64,000 bases of DNA from Prochlorothrix hollandica PCC 9006 = CALU 1027 (GCF_000332315.1 NZ_KB235933.1:773101-837100); one strand, 5' to 3'; positions 46,811 through 55,849 are shown, counted from the first letter of the stretch. The notes: a model not told the origin generated them from the letters alone. Numbers and translations are program-made.

Positions 46811-48043
46811 CTACCCAGGGATCCCAACGAAGGATTGCACCGCCGCCACCAACTGGGCCACCTCCTCTTCGGTGGTCAAATAGTGGGTACAAGCCCGCAC
46901 ACAGGCCGGATTGCGAATCTTGCGCACCAAAATCTGTTGGGCTTCCAGGTATTGCACCAGATCCTGGGGATCGCGATCGGCCACCTGAAACGAGACAATG
47001 CCCGTGGTGGGGGGCAAGTCCTGGAGACAGGTGATCCCCGGAATGGTCTGCAACTGCTGCCAGAGGGACTGGCCCAGGGATCGCAGGCGCTCATAGCGTT
47101 GGCTGGCGCTGCCCCAAGCCTGATGCACCCGCAAGGACTCCAGCAATCCGGCATAGAGGGGATAGGCGGAGGTGGCCACTTCATAGCGTTGGCCATTGTC
47201 TTTCCAGCCTGTGGGTGTCCCCGATTCATCCTCCACGATGCCCCGCCATGCGGCAAAGGTGGGTTGCAGTTCATCCCGAACCCCAGGGCGCACATACAGC
47301 CCCCCCACCCCCTCCGGTCCGCACCACCATTTGTGGCCCGTAAAGGCATAGAAATCCACCCCCAGATCCTGAAGGTTGAGGGCTTGGGATCCCACGGATT
47401 GGGCGGCATCCACCAACAGGCGCACGGGGTAGCGCCCGGATTCTGCTTTCTGGCAGCCTTGGACAATTTCCCGCAGGGGCAACACATGGCCCGTGTTCCA
47501 CAGCACATGGCTCAACACCACCAGCCGCGTGTTGTTCTGGAGACCCTTGAGGATGGCCTGCACCGGATCCCCGCTGTTGAGCAGGGGCAACAGGGCCACG
47601 GTGGAGACCCGCAGATCAAAGCGCCGCTGTAGCTCTTGGATCACGGCCACGATGCCGGGATGTTCGCAGTCCGTCAGCAAAATGTGATCCCCCGCTTGCC
47701 ACGGCAGTCCCCAGAGGGCAATGTTGCAGCCCACGGAGACGTTTTCCGTCAGGGTGATGGTGTCGGGATGGACGCTGAATTCCCCAGCCATTTGAATGCG
47801 CAGTTGCTGGGCAATGGTTTGGCCCCAGCCATTGGCGGCGCTGGAAAAGGGACCGATTTCCTGGAGTTGGGTGTAGGCTTTGGCGATCGCCCCCAAACTG
47901 CCCCAAGGCAGGGGTCCTTGGCCACCATAGTTGAAATAACGCTTATTCTGGAGGGCGGGGAAGGCGGAACGGTGGTTCCCATAATCGACTTCGGGAGTCT
48001 GGAGCACAGTGGGGGGTTGGAAGATCAACACGGGCTTAGGCAC
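46811..48043 (-). CDS. class V aminotransferase, cysteine lyase/desulfurase-like
   Basis: A PLP enzyme of about 410 residues. The PLP-binding Lys lies in FYAFTGHKWWCGPEGVGGLYV; VLSHVLWNTGHVLPL and VDAAQSVGSQAL are also family features. It is closest, as I recall, to the cyanobacterial L-cysteine/cystine C-S-lyase (C-DES) that delivers persulfide for Fe-S assembly. The true start is uncertain: the open frame extends to 48268 but that part crosses non-coding sequence. GTG at 48043 (VPKPVLIFQPPTVLQTPEV) with GGAGG about 12 nt upstream is preferred; GTG 48055 is the alternative. It may be co-transcribed with miaB. Confidence 0.85.
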   Translation of the reverse strand: MPKPVLIFQPPTVLQTPEVDYGNHRSAFPALQNKRYFNYGGQGPLPWGSLGAIAKAYTQLQEIGPFSSAANGWGQTIAQQLRIQMAGEFSVHPDTITLTENVSVGCNIALWGLPWQAGDHILLTDCEHPGIVAVIQELQRRFDLRVSTVALLPLLNSGDPVQAILKGLQNNTRLVVLSHVLWNTGHVLPLREIVQGCQKAESGRYPVRLLVDAAQSVGSQALNLQDLGVDFYAFTGHKWWCGPEGVGGLYVRPGVRDELQPTFAAWRGIVEDESGTPTGWKDNGQRYEVATSAYPLYAGLLESLRVHQAWGSASQRYERLRSLGQSLWQQLQTIPGITCLQDLPPTTGIVSFQVADRDPQDLVQYLEAQQILVRKIRNPACVRACTHYLTTEEEVAQLVAAVQSFVGIPG

Positions 48044-48369
48044 GGAATTCAGCACCCTCCATGGGGGACAAAGATAGGGGACAAGGCAACACCCCATTAT
48101 TCCCCATTGCCTCCCATCCTGGAAAAATCTGGGGGACACTGGCCAGAACCCTACCCCACTGGAAGGGTCAGGAAACCTGACCCCGACATGGATCAAAATC
48201 CGGGTAATGCACCCAAGCCTGGGAGGGACCGGGTTTCCCCGCCCCATGCAGCATCTTGTGTCAGGCAACCAGGGGGGAGGTCACCTCCGGCAACCCAGCG
48301 GCTATAAAATCCCAGGGGTAGCCATGTATACTATTTTTTTCAGGATTTACTTATTACGGTGAAACCTTT
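48044..48369. other. spacer between divergent aminotransferase and ftrV genes
   Basis: 326 bp. A TATACT at 48327-48332 could be a -10 box for ftrV but no good -35 box is seen. Nothing else is recognised. Confidence 0.4.
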
Positions 48370-48594
48370 ATGAATGTTGGCGATCGTGTTCGAGTCAAAA
48401 CTCCCGTAGTGGTCTATCACAACCCTGAGCAACGGAACGAAGCCTGTGATATCCAGGGACTGGAGGGGGAAGTGGTGGGATTGGCCACGGAATGGAAGGG
48501 CAAGGCCATCAGTGCCAACTTTCCGATTCAAGTTAAGTTTAGTCCTAAGTTCCGCGCCCATTTACGGGAGGATGAACTGGAACTGGCGGATTAG
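48370..48594 (+). CDS. ftrV: ferredoxin-thioredoxin reductase, variable chain
   Basis: 74 residues, the beta-barrel subunit that binds the catalytic FtrC in the enzyme passing electrons from ferredoxin to thioredoxin. Signature residues: MNVGDRVRVKTPVVVYHNPE, GLEGEVVGLATEWKGKAISANFPI, KFSPKFRAHLREDELEL. Length is typical (about 75). It is a hallmark of oxygenic phototrophs. ATG 48370. FtrC is not in the window. Confidence 0.96.
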   Translation: MNVGDRVRVKTPVVVYHNPEQRNEACDIQGLEGEVVGLATEWKGKAISANFPIQVKFSPKFRAHLREDELELAD

Positions 48595-48671
48595 GCCCAG
48601 GGCGATCGCAAGAGGGTTGGGTCGAGGGAGGGGTACAGTCACGATCGTAGCGATCGCGATCGTAGTCGATC

Positions 48672-48776
48672 GTAGGTTGGGTTGAGCCTTGCGAAACCCA
48701 ACACAACCATCTATTGCAAAGTCCCTCGTTGTATTGCAAGGTCCCTCGTTGGGTTTCGTTCCTCTACCCAACCTAC
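48672..48776. repeat. family 7 element, copy 1
   Basis: Starts GTAGGTTGGGTTGAGC and ends in the inverted ACCCAACCTAC, with an internal CGAAACCCAAC/GTTGGGTTTCG pair. TTGCAAAGTCCCTCGTTG is partly duplicated inside. Confidence 0.7.
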
Positions 48777-48797
48777 ACAATGAAAAACCTCGCGATC

Positions 48798-48912
48798 GTA
48801 GGTTGGGTTGAGCTGCTCAACGTTTTAAGCACACGCCCCCACCTCACGGGCGAAACCCAACGAGGCACTTTGAAAGGTCTCTTGTTGGGTTTCGTTCCTC
48901 TACCCAACCTAC
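48798..48912. repeat. family 7 element, copy 2
   Basis: Same ends (GTAGGTTGGGTTGAGC ... ACCCAACCTAC) with a different centre. 22 bp separate it from copy 1. The stretch from 48913 to 49220 holds a duplicated GGGGATCT(G/A)TGCTT(T/C)ACGAG and no gene. Confidence 0.7.
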
Positions 48913-49220
48913 ACGCTACACGCTCCCGATATTGAAAGATTCCTCGAACATCCCCGGTTTCTGATGGAGCAACGCAGACCCGTTAACAACCCCGCCCCAG
49001 AAACCGGGGATCTGTGCTTTACGAGTCTCGTGCCATCGGGGATCTATGCTTCACGAGACTCGTCCCGATCGTCAGCCACGAGTGAGGAATCACTCCGCCA
49101 TTTCTGGCATTTCCCTGGAATTCCTCAGAAAACTATAAAGAAGTTCATAGGTCTTAAAACAAAGCATTAAAAACCGTCAGCCCGCGATCGAAGTCATCAA
49201 ACGGTGACGTATAACAGACT

Positions 49221-49271
49221 TAATCTATAGACGTTATCTACAAACGTTATCTACAAACGTAATCTACAGAC
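49221..49271. repeat. 13-bp tandem repeat
   Basis: Units ACGTTATCTACAA (three to four, the last degenerate). A family 2 element begins 12 bp further on. Confidence 0.75.
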
Positions 49272-49282
49272 GCAGAACAAAC

Positions 49283-49381
49283 GGGCACCTCGAAAAATCC
49301 AAATTCTCGCCCCTGTGCCAACGCAAGAATAGGGGTTGTGGCGGGCGGCGAAGCCGCCCGCCACAATTAATCGAGGTGCCC
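49283..49381. mobile_element. family 2 element with 4-bp target duplication (AAAC)
   Basis: A 99-bp element, GGGCACCTCGAAAAATCC ... ATTAATCGAGGTGCCC, flanked by AAAC at 49279-49282 and 49382-49385. It lies about 70 bp upstream of the SSADH gene. The flanks are part of a short-repeat region, so the match could partly pre-exist. Confidence 0.8.
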
Positions 49382-49451
49382 AAACGTAGAACAAACATTG
49401 CTAAGGTATTAGACCTGCCAGCGGGGTTTGCAGTTAGGAGGAACGATCGCC

Positions 49452-50843
49452 GTGAGTATTACTACCATCAATCCAGCCACCGGAGTTAAGATCAAAGACG
49501 TTGAACCCATCACCCCCGCAGCCCTAGAGGCTAAATTGGTATTGGCAACGGCAGCCTTTGAACGCCACCGCCGCACCTCATTTTACGATCGCGCTAGCAA
49601 ACTACGCCGAGTAGCTGATCTCCTGGAAGCCCGCCAAGCCGATCTGGGGAAACTGATGACCCTGGAAATGGGCAAGCCCCTCAAAGGAGCCATGGCCGAA
49701 GTGGTGAAATGTGCCATGGTCTGCCGTTACTATGCCGATCATGGGGAAGATTTCTTAGCAGATAGTCCGGCCCAAACCGATGCCAGCCACAGCTATGTGC
49801 GCTATGAACCCCTGGGGATTATTCTGGCGGTGATGCCCTGGAACTTCCCCTTTTGGCAAGTGTTGCGCTTTGCGGCTCCGACCCTGATGGCGGGCAATGT
49901 GGCCTTGCTCAAACATGCCTCCAACGTGCCCCAGTGTGCCCAAGCCATTGAAGACCTGTTGCGGGAAGCGGGGTTTGAGGCGGGGGTGTTCCAGAATCTG
50001 CCCCTGGAGGCCAACCGGGTGGTGGGGCTGGTGCAGGACGATCGCGTTAAAGCCGCCACCCTCACCGGTAGTGAACTGGCCGGGTCCAGCTTAGCGGCGG
50101 CCTGTGGCAGTGTCATCAAAAAAACTGTCCTGGAACTGGGGGGCAGTGATCCCTTTATCGTCACCCCCAGCGCCGATCTGGCCACCGCCGCCCGCATCGG
50201 TACCCAGGCCCGGATGCTCAACAACGGCCAGTCTTGCATTGCCGCCAAGCGCTTTATTGTGGTGGATTCGGTGGCCGATGCCTTTACGGACTATCTGGTG
50301 CAGGAGTTTCTGGCCCTGAAGGTGGGGGATCCCCTGGACTTGGCCACGGACATCGGACCCTTAGCCACGCCGGGGATTCTGGCGGAGTTGGATCAACAGG
50401 TGCAAACCTGTCTGCGCCTGGGGGCAAAAGCCTTGGTGGGGGGGCAGTCCCTCCAGGGTAGCGATCGCCTCCCGGCAGATCTGCGATCGGGCTATTTCTA
50501 TACCCCCACCCTGTTGGCGGATTTTCCACCGGGCACCCCCGCCGATCAGGAGGAATTCTTTGGACCGGTGGCGCTGCTGTTCCGGGTGGCGGACTTGGAT
50601 GAAGCCATTGCCCTGGCCAATTCCACTAGTTTTGGCCTGGGAGCCAGTGCCTGGACGACAGTGGAGGCGGAGCGCGATCGCTTGATCCAAGATTTGGAAG
50701 CCGGAGCGGTGTTTATCAATGGGCTGGTGAAGTCCGACCCCCGGTTACCCTTTGGCGGCATTAAGCGATCGGGCTATGGTCGGGAGTTGGGCCAGGATGG
50801 GATGCGAGAATTTGTTAACGCCAAAACCGTTTGGATTAAGTAA
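49452..50843 (+). CDS. gabD: succinic semialdehyde dehydrogenase
   Basis: 463 residues from GTG 49452 (VSITTINPATGVKIKD), preceded by TTAGGAGG at 49434-49441, which decides the start. Aldehyde dehydrogenase features: VMPWNFPFWQVLRF, catalytic Glu in LELGGSDPFIV, catalytic Cys in NNGQSCIAAKRF, EEFFGPVALLFRV. With the decarboxylase gene 480 bp downstream it forms the two-step cyanobacterial bypass of 2-oxoglutarate dehydrogenase: 2-oxoglutarate to succinic semialdehyde to succinate. This pair was characterised in Synechococcus PCC 7002. Coenzyme preference is not evident by eye. Confidence 0.92.
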   Translation: MSITTINPATGVKIKDVEPITPAALEAKLVLATAAFERHRRTSFYDRASKLRRVADLLEARQADLGKLMTLEMGKPLKGAMAEVVKCAMVCRYYADHGEDFLADSPAQTDASHSYVRYEPLGIILAVMPWNFPFWQVLRFAAPTLMAGNVALLKHASNVPQCAQAIEDLLREAGFEAGVFQNLPLEANRVVGLVQDDRVKAATLTGSELAGSSLAAACGSVIKKTVLELGGSDPFIVTPSADLATAARIGTQARMLNNGQSCIAAKRFIVVDSVADAFTDYLVQEFLALKVGDPLDLATDIGPLATPGILAELDQQVQTCLRLGAKALVGGQSLQGSDRLPADLRSGYFYTPTLLADFPPGTPADQEEFFGPVALLFRVADLDEAIALANSTSFGLGASAWTTVEAERDRLIQDLEAGAVFINGLVKSDPRLPFGGIKRSGYGRELGQDGMREFVNAKTVWIK

Positions 50844-50852
50844 ATTTGTCCC

Positions 50853-51084
50853 AGGTCAGAGCCGGATCAACGGGATGCATTTCACCTGGGAACCCTCGAC
50901 CTCGGGTAGGGTTCTCGCCCCCGGGCCGACCCTCTTGGCAACCCACAGCCGGGGCAACCACGGGGGGATTGCCCCTACCCAAATCGGTGAACCCACCTAA
51001 GTGAAATGGACCCTCTCAAATCGCCTAAGGTCTGTTGTTTAGAGCCTGAAACCCTCATTCTCCTGTGGACCCCTGAATCATTAC
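50853..51084. repeat. family 4 element, left end missing
   Basis: Starts in the 'gtcagagccggatcaacggg' body, with the GCAACCACGGGGGGATTGCCC-type hairpin, and ends GGACCCCTGAATCATTAC. It separates the two TCA-shunt genes together with the next element. Confidence 0.7.
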
Positions 51085-51090
51085 ACCCAG

Positions 51091-51193
51091 TACAGCAGTC
51101 CTAAATGGGTCGTGTGGTGTGCCCCCGGAGGGGGCACACCACACCAAGGGTTTCAGCCGTCGAGATCCTTACAACTGATTTAGGGTTGCTGTA
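51091..51193. mobile_element. family 1 MITE-like element, copy 9
   Basis: TA-bounded 103-bp copy with a perfect central GTGTGCCCCC/GGGGGCACAC hairpin. It lies between the SSADH and 2-oxoglutarate decarboxylase genes, 133 bp before the latter's start. Confidence 0.88.
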
Positions 51194-51325
51194 GGGGCGG
51201 GGTTTCCCCGCCCAATGCAGAATCTTTTGTCAGTCACGCAGTACCAAACCTCTCCTGGGGACTGTTTTTAGACCGGTTTTTAAGACGGTTGTGCAGACCC
51301 CCTTTCACCCTCACCCAGGACCTTT

Positions 51326-52963
51326 ATGAACACCGCAGAATTGTTGATCCAATGCCTAGAAAATGAAGGGGTTGAATATATCTTTGGGCTACCGGGAGAA
51401 GAAAACCTCCATGTTTTAGAAGCCCTTCAAGGGAGTTCCATTCAGTTTATTACCACCCGCCATGAACAGGGGGCCGCTTTTATGGCCGATGTTTATGGAC
51501 GACTGACCGGGAAAGCGGGGGTTTGCCTGTCTACCCTGGGTCCGGGGGCCACCAACTTGATGACGGGAGTGGCTGATGCCAACTTGGACGGAGCGCCCTT
51601 GGTGGCCATTACGGGACAGGTGGGCACCGATCGGATGCACATTGAATCCCACCAATATTTAGACCTGGTGGCCATGTTTAACCCGGTCACCAAATGGAAC
51701 ACCCAAATTGTCCGGCCCAATAATACTCCGGAAATTGTCCGTAAAGCCTTCAAACAGTCCCAATCGGAAAAACCGGGGGCCGTCCACATTGACTTGCCGG
51801 AAAACATTGCCGCCATGGCAGCGGAGGGAAAAGCCCTCAAGCGGGATAACCAGGAAAAAACCTTTGCAGCCTACCATGGCTTAAATCAGGCGGCTACTCT
51901 GATTTCCCAGGCGGTTAATCCCCTGATTTTGGTGGGGAACGGGGCCATTCGGGCCAATGCCAGCGAAGCCCTGACGGAGTTTGCCACCCAGTTACAAATT
52001 CCCGTGGCCAATACCTTTATGGGCAAAGGGGTGATTCCCTATACCCATCCCCTGGCCCTGTGGACTGTGGGGTTGCAGCAGCGGGATTTGATTAGCTGTG
52101 GCTTCGATCGCACCGATCTCGTCATTGCTGTTGGCTATGATCTCATTGAATATTCCCCCAAACGCTGGAACGCCGAGGGCAAGATTCCCATTATTCACCT
52201 AGGCAATAACCCCGCTGAAATTGACAGCAGCTATATCCCAGCGGTGGAAGTGGTGGGGGATATTTCCGACTCCCTGATGGAAATTCTGCGGCGCACCGAT
52301 CGCAGCCAAAAAGCCAAGCCCTACGCCACCAGTCTCCGGCCCGGCCTTTGTGCCGACTATGAGCAATATGCTAAGGATGAGGAATTTCCCGTTAAGCCCC
52401 AAAAAATTATTTACGATCTGCGATCGGTGATGGGGGATGAAGACATTGTGATTTCCGATGTGGGTGCCCATAAAATGTGGATGGCCCGCCATTACCACTG
52501 TTCCCGCCCCAACACCTGCATCATTTCCAATGGGTTTGCAGCCATGGGGATTGCCATCCCCGGAGCCTTGGCCGCGAAGTTGGTTTACCCCGATCGCAAG
52601 GTGGTGGCAGTGACCGGAGATGGGGGCTTTATGATGAACTCCCAGGAGTTGGAAACGGCCCTGCGTATTGGCACCGCCTTTGTGACCTTGATCTTCCATG
52701 ATGGGGGCTATGGTCTCATTGAATGGAAGCAACAAAACCACTTTGGCCACTCGTCCTTTATCAAGTTTAATAACCCTGATTTTGTCAAGTTTGCCGAAAG
52801 CATGGGTCTCAAAGGCTACCGCGTGGAAACCACAGCCGATCTGGTTCCCATCCTCCAGGAAGCCCTAGCCCAGGATGTGCCAACGGTGATCGACTGTCCT
52901 GTGGACTATCGGGAAAACCTCATGTTCACCAAGAAAGCAGGTCAATTACTCTGTTCTACCTAG
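51326..52963 (+). CDS. 2-oxoglutarate decarboxylase (annotated elsewhere as acetolactate synthase large subunit)
   Basis: A 545-residue thiamine diphosphate enzyme. The catalytic Glu lies in TTRHEQGAAFMADVYGR; the ThDP/Mg motif begins TGDGGFMMNSQELETALRIG and ends FHDGGYGLIEWKQ. The central domain is normal (LILVGNGAIRANASEALTEF). By motifs alone it is an AlsS/IlvB-type protein. The neighbouring SSADH gene in the same orientation argues for the 2-oxoglutarate decarboxylase of the cyanobacterial TCA shunt. No acetolactate synthase small subunit or ilvC is nearby. ATG 51326 (MNTAELLIQCLENEGVEYIFGLPG). Confidence 0.85.
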   Translation: MNTAELLIQCLENEGVEYIFGLPGEENLHVLEALQGSSIQFITTRHEQGAAFMADVYGRLTGKAGVCLSTLGPGATNLMTGVADANLDGAPLVAITGQVGTDRMHIESHQYLDLVAMFNPVTKWNTQIVRPNNTPEIVRKAFKQSQSEKPGAVHIDLPENIAAMAAEGKALKRDNQEKTFAAYHGLNQAATLISQAVNPLILVGNGAIRANASEALTEFATQLQIPVANTFMGKGVIPYTHPLALWTVGLQQRDLISCGFDRTDLVIAVGYDLIEYSPKRWNAEGKIPIIHLGNNPAEIDSSYIPAVEVVGDISDSLMEILRRTDRSQKAKPYATSLRPGLCADYEQYAKDEEFPVKPQKIIYDLRSVMGDEDIVISDVGAHKMWMARHYHCSRPNTCIISNGFAAMGIAIPGALAAKLVYPDRKVVAVTGDGGFMMNSQELETALRIGTAFVTLIFHDGGYGLIEWKQQNHFGHSSFIKFNNPDFVKFAESMGLKGYRVETTADLVPILQEALAQDVPTVIDCPVDYRENLMFTKKAGQLLCST

Positions 52964-52973
52964 GACGCTGTTC

Positions 52974-53240
52974 GAGAGTTTCACTCAAATAATGCTGTTG
53001 GTCGATGGCGATCGCTAGCATCTGTTGGCCTGGGTCGTGATGCCTCATCCCATTGGCTGGACCCTCTCGAACGTTGAGATGGGATTGTCGAGTTGTACTC
53101 GACCCTAAGCCGACTACAAGTCGGCTCTCCCAGGGGGATTGTCGAGTCTCCCAAGGGGATTGTCGAGTCTCCCAAGGGGATTGTCGAGTCTCCCAAGGGG
53201 ATTGTCGAGTTGTACTCGACATTATTGGAGTGAAACTCTC
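52974..53240. mobile_element. family 3 element, copy B (inverted), with 8-bp flanking repeat (one mismatch)
   Basis: Ends GAGAGTTTCACTCAAATAATG and ATTATTGGAGTGAAACTCTC, flanked by CGCTGTTC (52966-52973) and CGCTGCTC (53241-53248). It has three internal 21-bp CTCGACAATCCCCTTGGGA-type units against two in copy A. It starts 11 bp after the decarboxylase stop. Confidence 0.75.
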
Positions 53241-53310
53241 CGCTGCTCCACTTAAACACTGTTCTACTTAAACGCTGCTCCACTTAAACACTGTTCTACT
53301 TAAACGCTGT
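53241..53310. repeat. 16-bp tandem repeat, about four units
   Basis: CTGCTCCACTTAAACA alternating with CTGTTCTACTTAAACG, between the family 3 element and the GAF gene stop. Confidence 0.8.
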
Positions 53311-53326
53311 TGCACCCTTGGGGGGG

Positions 53327-53923
53327 CTAGCGTTTGGTGCGGTTCGCGATGATTTGGGCGTTTTCCACCAGGAGGGTCATGGTGTCGGTGCTGAGGAGTA
53401 ATTGTTGGATCAAGGCATCCCCAAAGTAACCGGGCTGGGAATGCATCAGGGTCAGGATGCCCAACACCACCTTGTTGCGCATCAGGGGCACTGCCAGGGC
53501 CGATCGAGTATCATAGGGCTGGCTAGACAGTTGGATCCAACGCTCATCGGTGTAGGTATCCTCCACCATCCCCAGTTGCTGATGGCGATAGACCCAACCC
53601 GCTAGCCCTTGATTTAAAACTTGGCCAATGAGGTTTTGCTTCATTTCCTGGATCACGGGACCCCGCGCCAAAATACTTTCCACAAAGACCCCCGATCGAT
53701 CAATCAGAAAAAGACTACCCACCTCAGCTCCGGACACCTTGTTAGCCACCTGCAAAATGTGCTGAAGGGTAGATTTCATTAAAAACTGGCTATTGGTGGT
53801 GCGAGCAAGATTGATGGCACCCTTGAGTAAATCCTGGTTCGTGCCATAGGCTACCTTTAGGGCTTGCAACTGATGGAGTTCGTCGGGGAAGGTGGTCAGC
53901 GATGGAACAAAGGTTGCGGACAT
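53327..53923 (-). CDS. GAF-domain protein
   Basis: A 198-residue protein consisting of one GAF domain (about 35-190): LMKSTLQHILQVANKVSGAEVGSLFLIDRSGVFVESILARG, QVLNQGLAGWVYRHQQLGMVEDTYTDERW, RSALAVPLMRNKVVLGILTLMHSQPGYF. There is no output domain and no bilin-binding Cys pattern, so it is probably a small-molecule or protein-binding sensor whose partner is elsewhere. ATG 53923 (MSATFVPSLTTFP). Function unknown. Confidence 0.88.
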   Translation of the reverse strand: MSATFVPSLTTFPDELHQLQALKVAYGTNQDLLKGAINLARTTNSQFLMKSTLQHILQVANKVSGAEVGSLFLIDRSGVFVESILARGPVIQEMKQNLIGQVLNQGLAGWVYRHQQLGMVEDTYTDERWIQLSSQPYDTRSALAVPLMRNKVVLGILTLMHSQPGYFGDALIQQLLLSTDTMTLLVENAQIIANRTKR

Positions 53924-54053
53924 GAGACCTATGCCTAGGATTGCAAGATAGCAGTGTGCGGGAAAATCGTGTATTCTCGTCGGTGTTTAAACTCGGCGTT
54001 TACCAGCCCGACCTGAGGGGATTCTACTACCCTAAACCCTGCTTGGCTGACCA

Positions 54054-54155
54054 TACAGCAACCCTAAATCAGTTGTAGGCATCTCATGGCTGAAACCCTT
54101 GGTGTGGTGTGCCCCCTCCGGGGGCACACCACACGACCCATTTAGGACTGCTGTA
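54054..54155. mobile_element. family 1 MITE-like element, copy 10
   Basis: TA-bounded 102-bp copy, TACAGCAACCCTAAATCAGT ... ATTTAGGACTGCTGTA. Its right TA is shared with the start of the family 7 element (GTAGGTTGGG). Confidence 0.87.
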
Positions 54156-54224
54156 GGTTGGGTTGAGCCTTGCCAAATCCAACACAACCATTGGGGCTGT
54201 TGGGTTTTGTTCCTCTCAACCTAC
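54153..54224. repeat. family 7 element, copy 3
   Basis: GTAGGTTGGGTTGAGCCTTG ... CTCAACCTAC, about 72 bp, shorter than the copies near 48.7 kb. The 200 bp from 54225 to 54430 hold no recognised feature. Confidence 0.65.
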
Positions 54225-54430
54225 AGCGACCCTCTTGTGTCAGTCAACCAGCCCTCAAACCGTCGAAATTCCCAAGGCAACCCTGGGGATCATGGGGGAA
54301 TACTAATTAGGCGCGGATTTTTAGGTGCGGATTTAGTTCGGGGTTTAGTTAGGGACGAGTCTAATTCTGTTTTCCGAAGCAATGGGTAACGTCCGGATGG
54401 GTGTGTGTTGAGGAGCAACTAGAACCAGTT

Positions 54431-55795
54431 ATGAAGCAGCTTTATTACGGTGGCATCGGGTTACTGGGGGTGACCCTCATGGCATTACTGTGGCAAGGGC
54501 CACCCCAGGGTCATGGCTCCCATGATTCTGCTGCCCAGTCCTCCAGCCCAACCCCAGAGACTGCAGCCACCTCTGGGGAACCCGCCCAAGACGTGGCCGT
54601 GGCTCCCACCCCGCCGCCCCTGCCCCAACCCACCATCGATCCCGAACTGCAAACCCTGGTGACGGACTATGTGGACACCCTGAAAAGCCTGGGGTTTGAT
54701 CCGGCGATCCAGGGGGTGTGGGTGGAATCGAGCACGGGCACGGCGGCAGCATACCAGGCCGATCGTCCCCTGCCTGCGGCCTCCCTCACCAAACTGGCCA
54801 CCACCCTCTTGGCCCTCGATCGCTGGCCAGCGGACTACCGCTTTTATACCCGCATTGCCGCCACCGGTCCCGTGGTGGATGGGGTCTTGCAGGGGGATTT
54901 AGTGGTGCTGGGGGGGGGCGATCCCTTTTATGTGTGGGAAACAGCCATCATGCTGGGGAATCGCCTCAATGCCTTGGGAATCCGCCAGGTGCAAGGGCAA
55001 CTGGTCATTGACAATGCTAACCATATATTTGTCATGAATTTCGAGCGCGATCGGGCCACTGCCGGGGAATTGCTACGGCAAGCTCTGGATTCTCGCCTCT
55101 GGAACCAAGAAGCCTATGGGCAATACCAAACCTTACCGGAGGGTACCCCCGAACCCCAGGTGGAGATCAACGGTGGCGTTGTCCTGCGGGCTGTGGCCGA
55201 TGCCGACAAGCTGACCTTGATCGTTGCCCAGCCCTCCCTAACCCTGGCGGAGGTGCTGAAGCAGATGAATATGTATAGCAATAATGTGATGGCCGAGTTA
55301 CTGGCGGATCTCCTGGGGGGGGCACCGGCCCTGACGACTAAAACCCAGGAACTGACGAATTTGCCAGGGGCGGAAGTGAGCTTTATTAATGGGTCTGGGC
55401 TGGGTCCAGAAAATCAACTATCGGCGCGGGGAGCCTGTCGCATTCTCGGCACCATTGCCCAGCAACTGGAACCCCAGGGGTTGGGGTTGCCTGATGTGCT
55501 GCCGATCGCGAACCAAGATGCAGGCACCCTGTCTTGGCGGGATCTGCCGACGGGCACCATTGCCAAAACGGGGACCCTGTGGAATGTCAGCACCTTGGCA
55601 GGGTTGGTACCCCAGGTGGATGCCCCAGCGGCGGCGTTGTCCCGCGATCGCAGTCTCTGTTTTGCTATTTTCAACCACGGGGAAAACATCGATCTGTTCC
55701 ATGCGCAACAGGAGCAACTGGTCACCGCCCTCAAGCTCTCCCTGCAACCTGACCCTGCCCCCCCAACCCCTAGCCCCACCCCCGCCACACCTTAA
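54431..55795 (+). CDS. dacB: D-alanyl-D-alanine carboxypeptidase/endopeptidase (PBP4, S13 family)
   Basis: 454 residues from ATG 54431 (MKQLYYGGIGLLGVTLMALL, signal/anchor helix); an upstream GTG (54401) is less likely. A Pro-rich linker is followed by the S13 domain. Catalytic motifs are complete: SxxK in AASLTKLATTLL, SxN in YSNNVMAELLADL and KTG in AKTGTLWNVSTLAG. It trims or cross-cuts peptidoglycan in the periplasm. A Pro/Thr tail ends the protein. The gene for a peptidoglycan amidase converges from the other side, about 330 bp away. Confidence 0.92.
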   Translation: MKQLYYGGIGLLGVTLMALLWQGPPQGHGSHDSAAQSSSPTPETAATSGEPAQDVAVAPTPPPLPQPTIDPELQTLVTDYVDTLKSLGFDPAIQGVWVESSTGTAAAYQADRPLPAASLTKLATTLLALDRWPADYRFYTRIAATGPVVDGVLQGDLVVLGGGDPFYVWETAIMLGNRLNALGIRQVQGQLVIDNANHIFVMNFERDRATAGELLRQALDSRLWNQEAYGQYQTLPEGTPEPQVEINGGVVLRAVADADKLTLIVAQPSLTLAEVLKQMNMYSNNVMAELLADLLGGAPALTTKTQELTNLPGAEVSFINGSGLGPENQLSARGACRILGTIAQQLEPQGLGLPDVLPIANQDAGTLSWRDLPTGTIAKTGTLWNVSTLAGLVPQVDAPAAALSRDRSLCFAIFNHGENIDLFHAQQEQLVTALKLSLQPDPAPPTPSPTPATP

Positions 55796-55849
55796 CCGGT
55801 GTCCCCCAGGAGTGGGTCCTAGGACACCCGGATGTCAGTTCCCCTCCGC

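Noticed and set aside
48044-48268. N-terminal extension of the class V aminotransferase to 48268
   Set aside because: The added 75 residues have no similarity to the family and cover the spacer; a GTG near 48043 fits the conserved N terminus better.
17670-53240. Composite transposon between the two inverted family 3 copies
   Set aside because: The 35-kb interval holds housekeeping genes (prfC, lepA, miaB), so movement as a unit is implausible.
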